Shown here piece by piece: positions 7,847 through 19,764 of a DNA stretch of 64,000 nucleotides (position 1 is the stretch's first letter; every line of letters starts with the position of its first letter). The stretch is from Kaistia terrae (lineage in GTDB: Bacteria; Pseudomonadota; Alphaproteobacteria; Rhizobiales; Kaistiaceae): positions 62,001 to 126,000 of the forward strand of contig NZ_JAPKNH010000003.1 of assembly GCF_026344005.1 (NCBI RefSeq), written 5' to 3'. A program made the translations under genes and the position numbers. The notes beneath the pieces were generated by a model, which had not been told where the DNA came from, ran no database searches, and worked only from the letters and a program-made list of their open reading frames with translations.

Positions 7847-10270
7847 TCAGGCGTCTACGGGATTGGTTTGATCGATCGCGGCAGCACCGGGGCTGTCGCT
7901 TCCGTCATGCGAAGGCCTTGGAAGTGTAATCCTCACCATGGCCCCTCGCCCCCCTGTCGCGACGGCGGGCGAATCGAGCAGATCGAGTTGCCCGCCATGT
8001 TCCTCAATGATCTTGGAGACGATCGCGAGGCCAAGGCCGGTACCCTTGTCGCGTGTCGTCATGTACGGCTCCAGCAGACGATGCCGGTTTTCGTTCGGCA
8101 GGCCGATGCCGGTGTCGATGAACTCGACGATGTTGAAATCGCCTTCAATGCGGCCGCGTACCGTGATCTTGGCGCCAGCCGCCTCTTCCGGCGGCAGCGC
8201 CTCGATCGCCTCGGTCGCGTTCTTCACCAGATTGGTGAAGGCCTGTGAGATCAGTCGCGGGTCGAAACGGCCGATCAGCCGCTCTTCCGGCAGGTCGATC
8301 TCGAACGCGATGTTCGGATTGGTCACTTCCATCAGGAAGACAGCCTCGCGAGCCGCCTCTCCCATGTCGCGCTCCTCGAAGGTCGGCTTCGGCATCCGCG
8401 CAAAGGACGAGAACTCGTCCACCATGCGGCCGATATCGCCGACCTGGCGAATGATCGTGTCGGTGCACTGATCGAAGATCTCGCGACCCTCGACGATGTG
8501 CTTGCCGAAGCGCCGCTTGAGGCGTTCGGCCGAAAGCTGGATCGGCGTCAGCGGGTTCTTGATCTCATGCGCGATGCGGCGTGCGATATCGGCCCAGGCG
8601 GCGCTGCGCTGCGCCGTGACGAGGTCGGTGATGTCGTCGAGCGTGATGACATAGCCATGCCGGGTCGTGTCGGATTCTTCGGTCGTGACACGGACATTGA
8701 TGGTCCGTTCGCGGCCGTCGCGAACCACGGAAACTTGGTCGCGATGCTCGGCCCTGTGCGGCTCGGACAGCGACAACTCGACGACTTCCTTCAGTTCCGG
8801 AGCGACCTCGATCACCGATTGGCCGATCGGCACGCTTTCATTCAGCCCGAGCAGGCGCATGGCGCCGCGATTGGCGATGGTGATCATGCCCTGCGCATCG
8901 GTGCCGACCACGCCGGCGCTGACACCGGCAAGCACAGCTTCCGTAAACCTGCGGCGGCTGTCGATCTGGTCGCTGGCAGCCACCAGTTCATGCCGCTGGC
9001 TGCGCAGTTCGGTCGTCATGGTGTTGAACGTCGCGCCGAGCGCGCCAAGATCGCCGTCCGCGCTCCGGAAGGGCACATGCACCTCCAGATTGCCGCGACC
9101 GATTTCGTCGGCCGCGTCAATCAGCCGGCGGATCGGCGCAACGAGGCGGTTTGCAAAACCGATACCGAGCCACACCGCCGAAAGCAGGACGACGAGAGCC
9201 AGACCGAGATAGAGCAGCCCGAAGGCGACCTGCACGCCCCAACGCGTGGCCTCGAGATTCTTGTATTCGGCCACGCTCGCGGTGGTTTCCGAGATATAGC
9301 GGATGACCTTCGGGTCGATCTCGCGCGTGATGTAGAGGAAGACATCGGTATAGCTGTCGAGGCGGGCAATGGCGCCCACGACGTTGGTCGCTCCTGGCGC
9401 GATCAGGACGGGATCTGCGCCTGCCTTGGCGGCGCGGATCAACGCGTCGGCGGGCGGCGGCAAATAGCCGGTCGAGAACTGGAAATTGGCCTGTGCGATC
9501 AGCGACCCGTCCGGCTTGACCAGGAAAACGCCGGGGATGCCGCGCAGCGCCGCCATGGAGTTCATGAAGGACTGGAAGCGATCGGGGTTCTGTTCCAGCA
9601 GCACTTGAGCGCGCTCGAAATCCGATTTTAGGCCGAGAATATCGACTTTAAGCGTGCGGGCATGCTCTTCGGCATAGGCCTGCGCGATCGAAAGCGAGGT
9701 CGAGACGATGGCGCGGGTTCGCTCGGAAAACCAGTGATCGAGCCCGCGATTGAGCGTGATCGAGGCCACGACGGCGATCAGGATCGCCGGCACGACCGCC
9801 ACGATGCTGAACAAGCCCACGATGCGGATATGCAACCTGGCTGCAGCGCGGCCTCGCCGTCTGGCGCGGATCAGCAGGGCAACTTCGAGGCAGAGTTCGA
9901 TGACCAGAAGGCTGGTCAGCACCCCATTGACGGCCAGGGCCCAGAACACGACCGGCTCGGTCGGCTCGATCGGCGTCAGCCCCATCAGCAGGAAGAAGCT
10001 GAAGCAGGCGCATGTCAGCGCCAGAATTACGGTTATGTAGCCGGCGGCGCGCAGGGAGAAACCGCGCCGGCGGCGGCTGGGTTCCTGAACGTCGGCACTC
10101 GCGGACGGAGTCGAGCCGGCGGACGCGATCACGTTGCGCCCCCGCCAGATAGACAAAGCAGGTTGATTCTCGTGCGGTATTCGGAGCCCTTCATGGCGCG
10201 AACCCTGGGACCGAATTGCAACAGCAATGTGGCGAGAGGGCAACAGATCGCCCCCTGCCCGCCTTTTCAA
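7847..10270 (-). CDS. ntrY: Nitrogen-sensing membrane histidine kinase NtrY
   Basis: An 807-aa sensor kinase. After a polar N-terminus there are membrane segments (for example [57 protein letters not shown]), a periplasmic sensor region, another membrane pass, HAMP ([19 protein letters not shown]), a PAS domain, the H-box [20 protein letters not shown] and a HATPase domain ending in [14 protein letters not shown]. The longest start is a TTG whose bases overlap the ntrC stop, suggesting coupling; a GTG at 10132 would remove 46 poorly conserved residues and is a serious alternative. Partner is NtrX downstream. Confidence 0.95.
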   Translation of the reverse strand: MKRRAGGDLLPSRHIAVAIRSQGSRHEGLRIPHENQPALSIWRGRNVIASAGSTPSASADVQEPSRRRRGFSLRAAGYITVILALTCACFSFFLLMGLTPIEPTEPVVFWALAVNGVLTSLLVIELCLEVALLIRARRRGRAAARLHIRIVGLFSIVAVVPAILIAVVASITLNRGLDHWFSERTRAIVSTSLSIAQAYAEEHARTLKVDILGLKSDFERAQVLLEQNPDRFQSFMNSMAALRGIPGVFLVKPDGSLIAQANFQFSTGYLPPPADALIRAAKAGADPVLIAPGATNVVGAIARLDSYTDVFLYITREIDPKVIRYISETTASVAEYKNLEATRWGVQVAFGLLYLGLALVVLLSAVWLGIGFANRLVAPIRRLIDAADEIGRGNLEVHVPFRSADGDLGALGATFNTMTTELRSQRHELVAASDQIDSRRRFTEAVLAGVSAGVVGTDAQGMITIANRGAMRLLGLNESVPIGQSVIEVAPELKEVVELSLSEPHRAEHRDQVSVVRDGRERTINVRVTTEESDTTRHGYVITLDDITDLVTAQRSAAWADIARRIAHEIKNPLTPIQLSAERLKRRFGKHIVEGREIFDQCTDTIIRQVGDIGRMVDEFSSFARMPKPTFEERDMGEAAREAVFLMEVTNPNIAFEIDLPEERLIGRFDPRLISQAFTNLVKNATEAIEALPPEEAAGAKITVRGRIEGDFNIVEFIDTGIGLPNENRHRLLEPYMTTRDKGTGLGLAIVSKIIEEHGGQLDLLDSPAVATGGRGAMVRITLPRPSHDGSDSPGAAAIDQTNPVDA

Positions 10271-11709
10271 CGCGAGTTGCGGATTACCTGAACGTCCAGG
10301 TCGCGGATCTTCTTGCGCAGCGTATTGCGGTTCACGCCCAGAAGCTCCGCCGCCTTGATCTGGTTGCCGCGGGTCGCCGCCAGCGCCGTGCTGATCAGCG
10401 GATATTCGACATCGCGCAGAATGCGATGATAGAGGCCTGGCGGCGGCAATCCATCGCCGAAACCGTGGAAATAGGTCGACAGATGCCGCTCGACCGAGCT
10501 CATCAACGTGTCTTCCATTTCCGAACCGTTGGTTGCCAGCGCGGCAGCCGGCTGATCCAGTTCGGCGTCGATGATGTTCTCGGTAATCGTGTCCTGCGGA
10601 TAGAGCGCCGCGAGACGCCGGATAAGGTTTTCCAACTCGCGAACGTTGCCCGGCCAGCGATAGCGCTTCAACCGCTCAACCGCCGCCGTCTCGATCTGCT
10701 TGTGCGGGAGGCCTTCCTTCTCGACCAGCGTGAAGAAGTGCCGGACGAGGTCCGGAATATCCTCGGAACGCTCGCGAAGGGCCGGCAGGCGGATCGGCAC
10801 GACGTTCAAGCGGAAGAACAGATCCTCGCGGAACAGGCCCTGATTGATCAGGATCCGCAGATCCTTATTCGTGGCGGCGACGATCCGGACATCGGTCTTG
10901 ATCGGCGTACGGCCACCAACCGTCGTGTACTCGCCCTGTTGCAGCACGCGCAGCAACCGCGTCTGCGCCTCCATCGGCATGTCGCCGATTTCGTCCAGAA
11001 ACAGCGTGCCGCCTTCGGCCTGTTCGAAGCGACCGGCGGAGCGGGCCTGCGCACCGGTGAACGCGCCCTTCTCGTGGCCGAACAACTCGCTTTCGATCAA
11101 GTCGCGCGGGATGGCCGCCATGTTGATGGCGACAAACGGACCGGTGCGGCGCTTGCCGTAATCATGCAGCGCGCGGGCGACCAACTCCTTGCCGGTGCCG
11201 GATTCGCCGGCGATCATGACGGTCAGGTCCGTCTGCATCAGCCGCGCCAGCACGCGGTAGATGTCCTGCATGGCGGGCGAACGGCCGACCAGCGGGATGT
11301 TCTCGCTGCCGTCGTCGATGCGGGCGTCCTTGGCCCGCTGCTTCGGCTCGGCCAGCGCGCGGCCGACGATCGAGATCAGTTCCTTCAGGTCGAAGGGCTT
11401 CGGCAGATATTCGTAGGCGCCGCGCTCGGAGGCGCGTATCGCCGTCATGAACGTGTTCTGCGCGCTCATGACGATGACCGGCAGTTCCGGCCGCGCCCGT
11501 TTTATGCGCGGCAGCAGATCGAACGCGTTTTCGTCCGGCATCACGACATCGGTGATGACGAGATCGCCCTCGCCCTGGCTGACCCACCGCCAAAGCGTCG
11601 CCGCGTTCGACGTCAACCGGACTTCATAGCCGGCGCGCGACAGGGCCTGATTGAGAACGGTCCGGATGGCCGCGTCGTCATCGGCTACGAGGATGGTGCC
11701 GGTTGCCAT
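10267..11709 (-). CDS. ntrC: Nitrogen regulation response regulator NtrC
   Basis: A 480-aa sigma54 activator. Receiver with phospho-Asp at residue 54 (VITDVVMPD), AAA+ domain with Walker A GESGTGKE, an intact sigma54 loop KGAFTGA, Walker [11 protein letters not shown], and a C-terminal Fis-like HTH ([20 protein letters not shown]). Phosphorylated by NtrB, it switches on nitrogen-scavenging genes such as glnA and amtB-glnK. It follows ntrB by one base and its stop codon overlaps the proposed ntrY start, so the run is one operon. Confidence 0.98.
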   Translation of the reverse strand: MATGTILVADDDAAIRTVLNQALSRAGYEVRLTSNAATLWRWVSQGEGDLVITDVVMPDENAFDLLPRIKRARPELPVIVMSAQNTFMTAIRASERGAYEYLPKPFDLKELISIVGRALAEPKQRAKDARIDDGSENIPLVGRSPAMQDIYRVLARLMQTDLTVMIAGESGTGKELVARALHDYGKRRTGPFVAINMAAIPRDLIESELFGHEKGAFTGAQARSAGRFEQAEGGTLFLDEIGDMPMEAQTRLLRVLQQGEYTTVGGRTPIKTDVRIVAATNKDLRILINQGLFREDLFFRLNVVPIRLPALRERSEDIPDLVRHFFTLVEKEGLPHKQIETAAVERLKRYRWPGNVRELENLIRRLAALYPQDTITENIIDAELDQPAAALATNGSEMEDTLMSSVERHLSTYFHGFGDGLPPPGLYHRILRDVEYPLISTALAATRGNQIKAAELLGVNRNTLRKKIRDLDVQVIRNSR

Positions 11710-11710
11710 T

Positions 11711-12847
11711 TCATTCGTCCTTGTCTGCAGGCATTGCGCCTGGGAAAGCCGGCATCAGCACCCGGAAAGTCGTGCGGTTCTGCTGGGAGTCGCACTCGAT
11801 CACGCCGCCATGATCGCCGATGATCTTGGCCACGAGCGCCAACCCAAGGCCGGTGCCGTTCGTCTTGGTGGTGACGAACGGGTCGAAGAGATGCGGCAGC
11901 ATGTCCGCCGGAACGCCGGGACCGTTGTCGCGAACGCAAAACTCCAGCGGCAGCGTCACCCGGTTGGTCGAGCCCGGCACGGAAAGCCGGATACCGGGCT
12001 TGAAAGCGGTGGTGAGCAGGATCTCGCCATCGTCGTCATTGCCGATCGACTCGGCTGCGTTCTTGACGAGGTTGAGGAAGATCTGAACCAGCTGGTCGCG
12101 ATTGGCATAGACCGGCGGCAGCGAGGGATCATATTCCTCGACAATGCGGATATTGCGGGCGAAGCCGGATTGCGCCAGCCGCTTCACATGCTCCAGCACG
12201 ACGTGGATGTTGACCGGCGCGCGTTCGACGGGACGCTCGTCGGAGAACACCTCCATCCGGTCGACCAGCTTCACGATCCGGTCGGTCTCGTCGCAGATCA
12301 GACGCGTCAGCGCCCGGTCGTCATCATCGACGGAGGATTCGAGCAACTGTGCCGCGCCGCGAATGCCGGAAAGGGGGTTCTTGATTTCATGCGCCAGCAT
12401 CGCCGCGAGGCCCGTCACCGAGCGCGCCGCACCGCGATGGGTCAGCTGGCGGTCGATCTTCTCGGCCATCGTCTTTTCCTGCAGCAGGACGACGACGGAA
12501 TTCGGTCGCTCGGGAACTGGCGAGGCATAGATGTCGACGATGCGATCGCTGCCATTGCGTGGCGTGCCGACATCGACGCGATACTCGTTGACGGCGGCGC
12601 CTCGCGACCGAACCTGCTCGATCAGCGCCAGCAGCGGGCTACCGAACGGCACGAAATGCTCGATAGACTGCCGGCGCAGCACGGCAATGGACGCCTGGAA
12701 GAAATCCTGCGCGGCGCTATTGGCTTCGGTGACGTGGCCGGCACCATCGATCATGATGATCGGATGCGGCAGCGCGTCGAGCAACATCGACGCCGCTGCA
12801 TTGCCATTCGCAATGCCGGCGTCGATCGGCGCCATGGACTTGTTCAA
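11711..12847 (-). CDS. ntrB: Nitrogen regulation histidine kinase NtrB
   Basis: A 378-aa cytosolic kinase/phosphatase, controlled by PII proteins, that acts on NtrC. It has an N-terminal PAS domain (about 20-125), the H-box [20 protein letters not shown] with His153, and a HATPase domain ([32 protein letters not shown]). There is no membrane segment. The start ATG overlaps the dusB stop by four bases (ATGA). [11 protein letters not shown] offers a second ATG four codons in; the first is kept for the coupling. Confidence 0.98.
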   Translation of the reverse strand: MNKSMAPIDAGIANGNAAASMLLDALPHPIIMIDGAGHVTEANSAAQDFFQASIAVLRRQSIEHFVPFGSPLLALIEQVRSRGAAVNEYRVDVGTPRNGSDRIVDIYASPVPERPNSVVVLLQEKTMAEKIDRQLTHRGAARSVTGLAAMLAHEIKNPLSGIRGAAQLLESSVDDDDRALTRLICDETDRIVKLVDRMEVFSDERPVERAPVNIHVVLEHVKRLAQSGFARNIRIVEEYDPSLPPVYANRDQLVQIFLNLVKNAAESIGNDDDGEILLTTAFKPGIRLSVPGSTNRVTLPLEFCVRDNGPGVPADMLPHLFDPFVTTKTNGTGLGLALVAKIIGDHGGVIECDSQQNRTTFRVLMPAFPGAMPADKDE

Positions 12848-13872
12848 GCGGCTCTCCTGAGTTCGGCTTCGCCGAGATGCTTGCGCAGAAGCGCGACGAC
12901 GCGTTCCGGCTGATGTTCCGTCATGATGGCGAGACGAGCCGTCGGCTCGATGACATCGGCGCCGAGCGCTTCCAGCGTCCAGCTCAGATGTTTTCGCGCG
13001 TTACGCACGCCCAGAATTGTGCCGTAGAGCGCGATCATTTCTTCAAAATGGCCAATCACGAGGTCGATGAAGTCATCGCCGCGCGGGGCTTCGGGCATGA
13101 CGCCTGTGGCGGCAAAACGGGCAAGATGTCCTGGCAGCCAGGGGCGGCCATAGGCACCGCGCCCGACCATGACCCCATCTGCTCCCGAAAGCGCCAGCAT
13201 CGGCGCCAGGCTCTCCGGGCTCAGGCAGTCGCCATTGGCAATCAACGGGATCGAAATCGCCTGCTTCACGGCAGCGATGGCGGCCCAATCGGCGCTGCCC
13301 TTGTAGAACTGGCAACGCGTGCGGCCATGCACGGTGATCATCGCGACACCGGCATTTTCGGCCCGGCGCGCGAGTTCAGGTGCATTGATCGTCTTGTCGT
13401 CCCAGCCAAGCCGCATTTTGAGCGTGACAGGAACCGGGCTTGCCGCGACCGTCGCCTCTACGAGTGTTAGCGCATGATCGAGATCGCGCATCAGCGCCGA
13501 GCCGGAATAACCAGTGGTGACGCGCTTGGCCGGGCAGCCCATGTTGATATCGATGATGTCGGCGCCGGAATCAGCCGCGGCGCGCGCGCCTTCGGCCATC
13601 CAGTGCGCCTCGCGTCCGGCAAGCTGCACCACATGCAACCCGTCGCCAGTGGCTTCCGCGCGCATGGCCGTCTCGGCATTGCCATTGGCCAGTTCTTCGC
13701 TGGCGACCATCTCGGAAATCACCAGCCCAGCCCCGAACGAAGCAGCGACACGCCGGAACGGACGATCGGAAACACCCGACATCGGCGCAAGCAGAACGCG
13801 GTTGGCGATCGTCACACTTCCGATGCGCAGAGGCTCGGCTAGACGGGTGGTTGGGTTGGTCGCTTCAGGCAA
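12844..13872 (-). CDS. dusB: tRNA dihydrouridine synthase DusB
   Basis: A 342-aa FMN-dependent enzyme that reduces uridine in the tRNA D-loop. TIM-barrel signatures are present: [14 protein letters not shown], the catalytic-Cys segment [10 protein letters not shown], then GYSGSALM and [16 protein letters not shown]. The C-terminal helical domain is complete. As in other alphaproteobacteria (where it was called nifR3) it is the first gene of the ntr operon. It is divergent from ispDF with about 170 bp between, which must hold both promoters. Confidence 0.97.
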   Translation of the reverse strand: MPEATNPTTRLAEPLRIGSVTIANRVLLAPMSGVSDRPFRRVAASFGAGLVISEMVASEELANGNAETAMRAEATGDGLHVVQLAGREAHWMAEGARAAADSGADIIDINMGCPAKRVTTGYSGSALMRDLDHALTLVEATVAASPVPVTLKMRLGWDDKTINAPELARRAENAGVAMITVHGRTRCQFYKGSADWAAIAAVKQAISIPLIANGDCLSPESLAPMLALSGADGVMVGRGAYGRPWLPGHLARFAATGVMPEAPRGDDFIDLVIGHFEEMIALYGTILGVRNARKHLSWTLEALGADVIEPTARLAIMTEHQPERVVALLRKHLGEAELRRAA

Positions 13873-14046
13873 TTGATTACCGAATAGGCATAGGATCAGG
13901 TGCCCACATATTAGTCAGACGAGCGCGGACAGCAAGAGACTTGTTGCGTTGCGAAGTGGAATCTCCGATTCCATGGCTTCAATGACACGGCCTTCGATGA
14001 CACGCCGGGATCCGCCAGATTCCGAACCAGCCAGGATCCTTCGTGC

Positions 14047-15258
14047 ATGAGCGAGACATTGCCCTCCCCACGTATCGCGGCCTTGCTCGTGGCGGCCGGA
14101 CGCGGCGTTCGCGCCGGCGGCGAGGTGCCGAAGCAATATCGCAAACTGGCCGGCCAGGCGATTCTGCGGCGCACGGCGGCGCGCTTTTTGTCCCACGCTC
14201 GTATCGACGACGTTCTGGTCGTCATTCATGCCGATGATGTGACACTTTACGAGGAAGCCACCGCCGGGCAGCCCGGCCTGCTGCCCTTCGTGACCGGCGG
14301 CGCAACGCGCCAGGAATCGGTTCGCCGCGGGCTGGAGGCGCTCTCCGCGCGCGGGGTGACGCATGTGCTCATCCATGATGCGGTGCGGCCCTTCGCGTCC
14401 CCTGCCCTGATTGACCGCGTCATTGATGCGCTCGCCACTTCCGATGCCATACTCGCCGCCTCGCCCGTCACCGACACGCTGAAGCGCGCCGATGCCGGAC
14501 ACATTGTCAGCGGCACGGTGGCGCGCGAGAATCTCTACTCAGCCGAAACGCCGCAGGCCTTTCGCCTCACCACCATTCTGGACGCCCACCGGCTTGCCGC
14601 CGACGCACCCGAGCCGTTTACGGATGACGCCGGCATTGCCGAATGGGCCGGCATCCCGGTTCAGATCGTCCTGGGCGAGCGCGCCAACATCAAGCTGACC
14701 CTGCCGGAGGACATCGAAATGGCCGACACCCGCCTGCGCATGGAAGAACGCCAGTTGTTCGGCGAAACCCGTGTCGGAACCGGCTACGACGTGCACTCCT
14801 TCACCGAAGGCTCCGGCGTCTGGCTCGGCGGCATCGAGATCCCGCACGACCGCAAGCTGTCCGGCCACTCCGACGCCGACGTGGCGCTGCACGCGCTTAC
14901 CGACGCCGTGCTCGGCACGATCGCGGATGGCGATATCGGCGACCATTTCCCGCCCTCCGATCCGCAATGGCGCGGGGCTTCGTCCGATCGGTTCCTGGCC
15001 TTCGCCGCCGAGCGGGTGCGGGCGCGCGGCGGCGTCATCGTCAATCTCGACCTCGCCATCATCGCCGAGGAGCCCCGGATCGGCCCGCATCGCGACGCCA
15101 TGCGCGCGCGGATCGCCGAAATTGCAGGCATCAGCGCAGGCCGGGTCGGCGTCAAGGCGACGACGAACGAGAAAATGGGGTTTGTCGGCCGCGGCGAAGG
15201 CATCGCGGCGATCGCGACCGCCACGATCCGCCTGCCCTTCAGCGAGGACGAAGCATGA
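14047..15258 (+). CDS. ispDF: Bifunctional IspD/IspF (MEP isoprenoid pathway)
   Basis: A 403-aa fusion: an N-terminal CDP-ME synthase (IspD, about 1-230) and C-terminal MEcPP synthase (IspF, about 245-403). IspD shows LLVAAGRGVRAGGEVPKQY and VLIHDAVRPF; IspF begins GTGYDVHSF with metal-binding Asp/His, then SGHSDADVALHALTDA and KATTNEKMGF. The two catalyse non-adjacent steps, and the fusion is standard in alphaproteobacteria. It overlaps cinA by four bases (ATGA). Confidence 0.98.
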   Translation: MSETLPSPRIAALLVAAGRGVRAGGEVPKQYRKLAGQAILRRTAARFLSHARIDDVLVVIHADDVTLYEEATAGQPGLLPFVTGGATRQESVRRGLEALSARGVTHVLIHDAVRPFASPALIDRVIDALATSDAILAASPVTDTLKRADAGHIVSGTVARENLYSAETPQAFRLTTILDAHRLAADAPEPFTDDAGIAEWAGIPVQIVLGERANIKLTLPEDIEMADTRLRMEERQLFGETRVGTGYDVHSFTEGSGVWLGGIEIPHDRKLSGHSDADVALHALTDAVLGTIADGDIGDHFPPSDPQWRGASSDRFLAFAAERVRARGGVIVNLDLAIIAEEPRIGPHRDAMRARIAEIAGISAGRVGVKATTNEKMGFVGRGEGIAAIATATIRLPFSEDEA

Positions 15259-15758
15259 CCGATCTCACGCCTCTACAGGATCAAGCGCAGGCGCTCATCG
15301 AGCTCTGCATCGCGCGCGGGCTGACCATCGCAACGGCCGAATCCTGCACCGGTGGTCTCATCGCCGGCGTGCTGACAGAGATCTCCGGTTCTTCCGCCGT
15401 GGTGGATCGCGGCTATGTCACCTATTCGAACAAGGCCAAGAACGAGATGCTCGGTGTTCCGGCGACATTGATCGAGCGGGTCGGCGCCGTCAGCCAGGAA
15501 GTCGCCCTTGCCATGGCGGTCGGCGCACTCGCCAAGTCGGGCGCCGATCTGGCAATCGCCGTGACGGGCATTGCCGGCCCCACCGGCGGCTCGGCCGAGA
15601 AGCCGGTCGGACTGGTACATTTTGGCGTCATGCGGCGGGGAAATCCGGCGCGCCATGCCGTGCACGTCTTCGCAGACCTCGATCGTTCCGGCGTCCGGTT
15701 TGCAACCGTCGTCGAAGCACTGAAGTTGCTGCACGACGCAGCGTCGCGAGACGACTAG
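15255..15758 (+). CDS. cinA: CinA C-terminal-domain amidase (nicotinamide-nucleotide amidase type)
   Basis: A 167-aa stand-alone CinA C-terminal domain, the PncC-type amidase that deamidates nicotinamide mononucleotide. Motifs TIATAESCTGGLIAG (catalytic Ser region, about 24-38), VTYSNKAKNEMLGV and TGIAGPTGGSAEKPVG are complete. The ATG at 15255 overlaps the ispDF stop; the same frame stays open far upstream, but that part is a shadow of ispDF. It ends tail-to-tail with coq10, overlapping by four bases. Confidence 0.93.
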   Translation: MTDLTPLQDQAQALIELCIARGLTIATAESCTGGLIAGVLTEISGSSAVVDRGYVTYSNKAKNEMLGVPATLIERVGAVSQEVALAMAVGALAKSGADLAIAVTGIAGPTGGSAEKPVGLVHFGVMRRGNPARHAVHVFADLDRSGVRFATVVEALKLLHDAASRDD

Positions 15759-16222
15759 GTGCTGACCTGGGGCACGACGCCATAAATGGCGTCGGCGCGC
15801 TTTTCGAAGGCATCGGCGAACTTGCGGAACGCCTTGTCGAAGACGGCGCCCATAAGGGCCGAGAGCGTTCGCGAGCGAAACTCGTAGTCGATCGCGAAGG
15901 TGACCGTGCTGTGGCCGCCATCGACGGCCGCGAACGTCCAGATATTATCGAGATGCTTGAACGGTCCGTCGAGATATTCGGCGCGGATCGTGCCGGCCGC
16001 ACGATCGAGCACGACCTTGGTGGTAAAGGTCTCGCGCATGAACTTGTAGGCGACCGTCATGTCGGCGATCAGCACTTCGCGGTCGCCTTCGGGCTTGCGG
16101 CCACGGATCACCAGCCGCTCACAGAGCGGCACGAACTGCGGATATTTCTCGACATCGGCGACGAGCGTGAACATCTCATCGGCCGTGTGTCCGACGCGAC
16201 GCTCGGTCGTAAAGCTTGGCAT
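15755..16222 (-). CDS. Coq10/RatA-type START-domain protein
   Basis: A 155-aa polyketide-cyclase/START-like protein. The start TTERRVGHTADEMFTLVADV, YPQFVPLCERLVI and the C-terminal FRSRTLSALMGAVFDKAF are characteristic of the Coq10 (ubiquinone chaperone) / RatA family. No membrane or signal segment. It follows lipA by eight bases, the usual rhizobial lipA-coq10 pairing. RatA toxin function is known only in enterobacteria; a role in quinone handling is the better inference. Confidence 0.88.
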   Translation of the reverse strand: MPSFTTERRVGHTADEMFTLVADVEKYPQFVPLCERLVIRGRKPEGDREVLIADMTVAYKFMRETFTTKVVLDRAAGTIRAEYLDGPFKHLDNIWTFAAVDGGHSTVTFAIDYEFRSRTLSALMGAVFDKAFRKFADAFEKRADAIYGVVPQVST

Positions 16223-16230
16223 ATCCCGCC

Positions 16231-17193
16231 CTAGCCCTGGTGCTGGGCCTGGCGGGCCGAGCGCAGACGGTCGAAATCCTCGCCGGCGTGATGCGACGAA
16301 CGCGTCAACGGGCTGGAGGAAACCATGAGAAAACCCTTGGCATAGGCGATCGTCTCGAACGACTTGAACTCGTCCGGCGTCACAAAGCGGATGACCGGAT
16401 GATGCTTGCGGCTCGGCTGCAGGTACTGGCCGATGGTCATGAAATCGACCTCGGCGACGCGCAGATCGTCCATCAGCTGCAGGATCTCGTTCCGCTCTTC
16501 GCCAAGGCCGACCATGATGCCGGACTTGGTGAACATGTTGGGATCGAGCTCCTTCACCCGCTGCAGCAGGCGCAACGAATGGAAATAGCGGGCGCCCGGG
16601 CGCACCTTCAGGTACTTGGACGGCACGGTCTCGAGATTGTGGTTGAACACATCCGGGCGCGCCTCGACGACGACTTCAAGCGCGCCGGGCTTGCGAAGAA
16701 AATCAGGCGTCAGGATCTCGATGGTCGTGCCGGGCGCGGCGCGACGGATCGCATAGATCACGTCGGCAAAATGCTTGGCGCCGCCATCGGCGAGATCGTC
16801 ACGATCGACCGAGGTGATGACGACGTGCTGGAGGCCCAACTTGGCAACGGCCTCGGCCACCTTCTCCGGCTCGGCCAGATCCAGCGGCTGCGGCATGCCG
16901 GTGCGGACGTTGCAGAAGGCACAGGCGCGCGTACAAGTGTCGCCCATGATCATGAAGGTGGCGTGCTTCTTCGACCAGCACTCGCCGATATTCGGGCAGC
17001 CGGCCTCTTCGCAAACCGTGACGAGGCCGTTCTTCTTCACGATCTCCTGCGTCTCGCGATAGACGGGCGAGCCGGGCGCGCGGACACGGATCCAGTCCGG
17101 CTTGCGCAACAGTGGCGTCTCGGGCCGGTTCACCTTTTCCGGGTGCCGGGGCCGAAGATCTTTGCCTGCGAGCGTATTGAGAACGACGACCAT
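16231..17193 (-). CDS. lipA: Lipoyl synthase
   Basis: A 320-aa radical-SAM enzyme inserting sulfur into octanoyl-domains. The auxiliary cluster motif [12 protein letters not shown] and the radical-SAM motif [10 protein letters not shown] are both complete, and the C-terminal [10 protein letters not shown] carries the conserved Ser. The start is the ATG at 17193, beginning [10 protein letters not shown] with GGAG six bases upstream; the frame is open for 44 further codons that look unlike LipA. The products lipoylate the pdhB and pdhC proteins encoded just downstream of this region. Confidence 0.97.
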   Translation of the reverse strand: MVVVLNTLAGKDLRPRHPEKVNRPETPLLRKPDWIRVRAPGSPVYRETQEIVKKNGLVTVCEEAGCPNIGECWSKKHATFMIMGDTCTRACAFCNVRTGMPQPLDLAEPEKVAEAVAKLGLQHVVITSVDRDDLADGGAKHFADVIYAIRRAAPGTTIEILTPDFLRKPGALEVVVEARPDVFNHNLETVPSKYLKVRPGARYFHSLRLLQRVKELDPNMFTKSGIMVGLGEERNEILQLMDDLRVAEVDFMTIGQYLQPSRKHHPVIRFVTPDEFKSFETIAYAKGFLMVSSSPLTRSSHHAGEDFDRLRSARQAQHQG

Positions 17194-17206
17194 GGAAACT
17201 CCGATC

Positions 17207-17455
17207 TTACGCGCGGCGCAGGAGGCTGAGCAGGAACAGGAGGACAATCGCACCGACGGTCGAGACAACCAGGCTGCCGACGAAACCGGCAAAATGGATG
17301 CTGAAGGCGGCAGCGAGCGCCGCACCGATCCAGGCGCCGATGAGGCCGACGATCAGATTGATGATCAGGCCATGCCGACGTTCCATGACGCGGGAAGCAA
17401 TCCAGCCGGCAAGAATGCCGATAAGGATCGTCGCGAAAATGCCGACACCGTTCAT
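17207..17455 (-). CDS. GlsB/YeaQ/YmgE family membrane protein
   Basis: An 82-aa protein of three membrane segments with glycine-rich turns: [39 protein letters not shown] and [20 protein letters not shown]. The pattern GxxAGWIA...[16 protein letters not shown] is diagnostic of this stress-associated (transglycosylase-associated) family. Biochemical function is unknown. It is 13 bp upstream of lipA but has its own paralogue immediately before it. Confidence 0.9.
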   Translation of the reverse strand: MNGVGIFATILIGILAGWIASRVMERRHGLIINLIVGLIGAWIGAALAAAFSIHFAGFVGSLVVSTVGAIVLLFLLSLLRRA

Positions 17456-17534
17456 GATGAGCCCTGACCGTTTCTAGTTCAGCACATATGGTGGAAGACC
17501 AAGCGCAACACCAGCTTTGTGTCACGCATGGCCG

Positions 17535-17789
17535 TCATGCAATCAGTTTGGCAAGGCCGACGACGATGACCGCGCCGACTGCCGCGATCACCACCTGGTT
17601 GACGAACTCGTTGCCGAGATCGACCGGGATGTTGAAGTAGCGGACCAGGAACCCGCCCACCACGGCGCCGATCAGCCCGGTGATGATATTGCGGATGAGG
17701 CCACCGCCACCGACCACGATACTGGCAAGCCAGCCGGCGATCAGGCCGATGGCCACCCAGATCAGGATGGCTTTGAGTTGAGGGTCCAT
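17535..17789 (-). CDS. Second GlsB/YeaQ/YmgE family membrane protein
   Basis: An 84-aa paralogue of the neighbouring 82-aa protein: AILIWVAIGLIAGWLASIVV, IRNIITGLIGAVVGGFLVRY and NQVVIAAVGAVIVVGLAKL. The reading frame is open far upstream through a palindromic repeat, but the protein family starts at the ATG at 17789 (MDPQLKAILI). The tandem arrangement indicates a local duplication. The loop RYFNIPVDLGNEF between helices 2 and 3 is longer and more polar than in its neighbour. Confidence 0.88.
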   Translation of the reverse strand: MDPQLKAILIWVAIGLIAGWLASIVVGGGGLIRNIITGLIGAVVGGFLVRYFNIPVDLGNEFVNQVVIAAVGAVIVVGLAKLIA

Positions 17790-17865
17790 TCCGTCTATTG
17801 CCTTGCCAGTCCTGATCTTTGCACGCCCGATTGACGCCCACCCATGGTCGCCATCAGGCTCTTTC

Positions 17866-17943
17866 GTCATCCCGGCGAAGGCCGGGATCCATCCCTCAAC
17901 CGCGCCGCCGGCGTTTATGGACCCCGGCCTTCGCCGGGGTGAC
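17866..17943. repeat. Palindromic intergenic element (long inverted repeat)
   Basis: GTCATCCCGGCGAAGGCCGG (from 17866) is mirrored by CCGGCCTTCGCCGGGGTGAC (to 17943), making two nested palindromes (CCCGGCGAAGGCCGGG and its partner) separated by about 25 bases. The form matches the REP-like elements common between genes of Hyphomicrobiales. It sits between the GIY-YIG gene and the GlsB paralogue. Confidence 0.8.
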
Positions 17944-17956
17944 GGCGGTGTAGTGT

Positions 17957-18244
17957 CTAGTCCATCGTCAGGGCGTATAGATCGGTCCAATCGGGATTGT
18001 GTTCCTCGATCAACCGGATCTTCCAGTCCCGTTGCCATTCCTTGAGTTGCTTCTCCCGACGTATGGCGGATTCCATCGTCTCGTGCATCTCGAAGAAGAC
18101 CAGCACCTTGGTGCCATAACGCTTGGAAAACCCGTCAACCAATCCTTCTCGGTGCTGCCATGCCCTGGCAGCCATATTGCTCGTCACGCCAAGGTAGAGC
18201 GTTTCAAACTGCCAGCTCGCCATGATGTAGACGCAGGGGCACAT
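17957..18244 (-). CDS. GIY-YIG nuclease family protein
   Basis: A 95-aa stand-alone GIY-YIG domain. The two defining strands read CVYIMAS and LYLGVTSNM, followed by the Arg in MAARAWQHREG, GFSKRYGTKVLVFFE and the catalytic-Glu helix ESAIRREKQLKEWQRDWK. Proteins of this size (YhbQ-like) occur in multiple copies in Hyphomicrobiales and their substrate is not established. Its stop codon lies 13 bases from a palindromic repeat, which is worth noting since REP-type repeats and small nucleases are often associated. Confidence 0.9.
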   Translation of the reverse strand: MCPCVYIMASWQFETLYLGVTSNMAARAWQHREGLVDGFSKRYGTKVLVFFEMHETMESAIRREKQLKEWQRDWKIRLIEEHNPDWTDLYALTMD

Positions 18245-18273
18245 TTCCGATGCCCCCGCGCCGTCTTGGCGTC

Positions 18274-19689
<1,416 letters not shown>

Positions 19690-19764
19690 GTTCGTCTCGC
19701 TGCGCGTTGAAGGTCTTGCGGCCCCCTCCTCACGGAGAGAAGGGAGCCGAAACGACGTTGATGG

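Noticed and set aside
14643..15254. Upstream extension of the cinA reading frame
   Set aside because: It overlaps the whole IspF part of ispDF; the ATG at 15255 with ATGA overlap gives the complete CinA domain.
17790..18038. N-terminal extension of the second GlsB-like gene
   Set aside because: It would be translated from the palindromic repeat; the membrane protein family begins at 17789.
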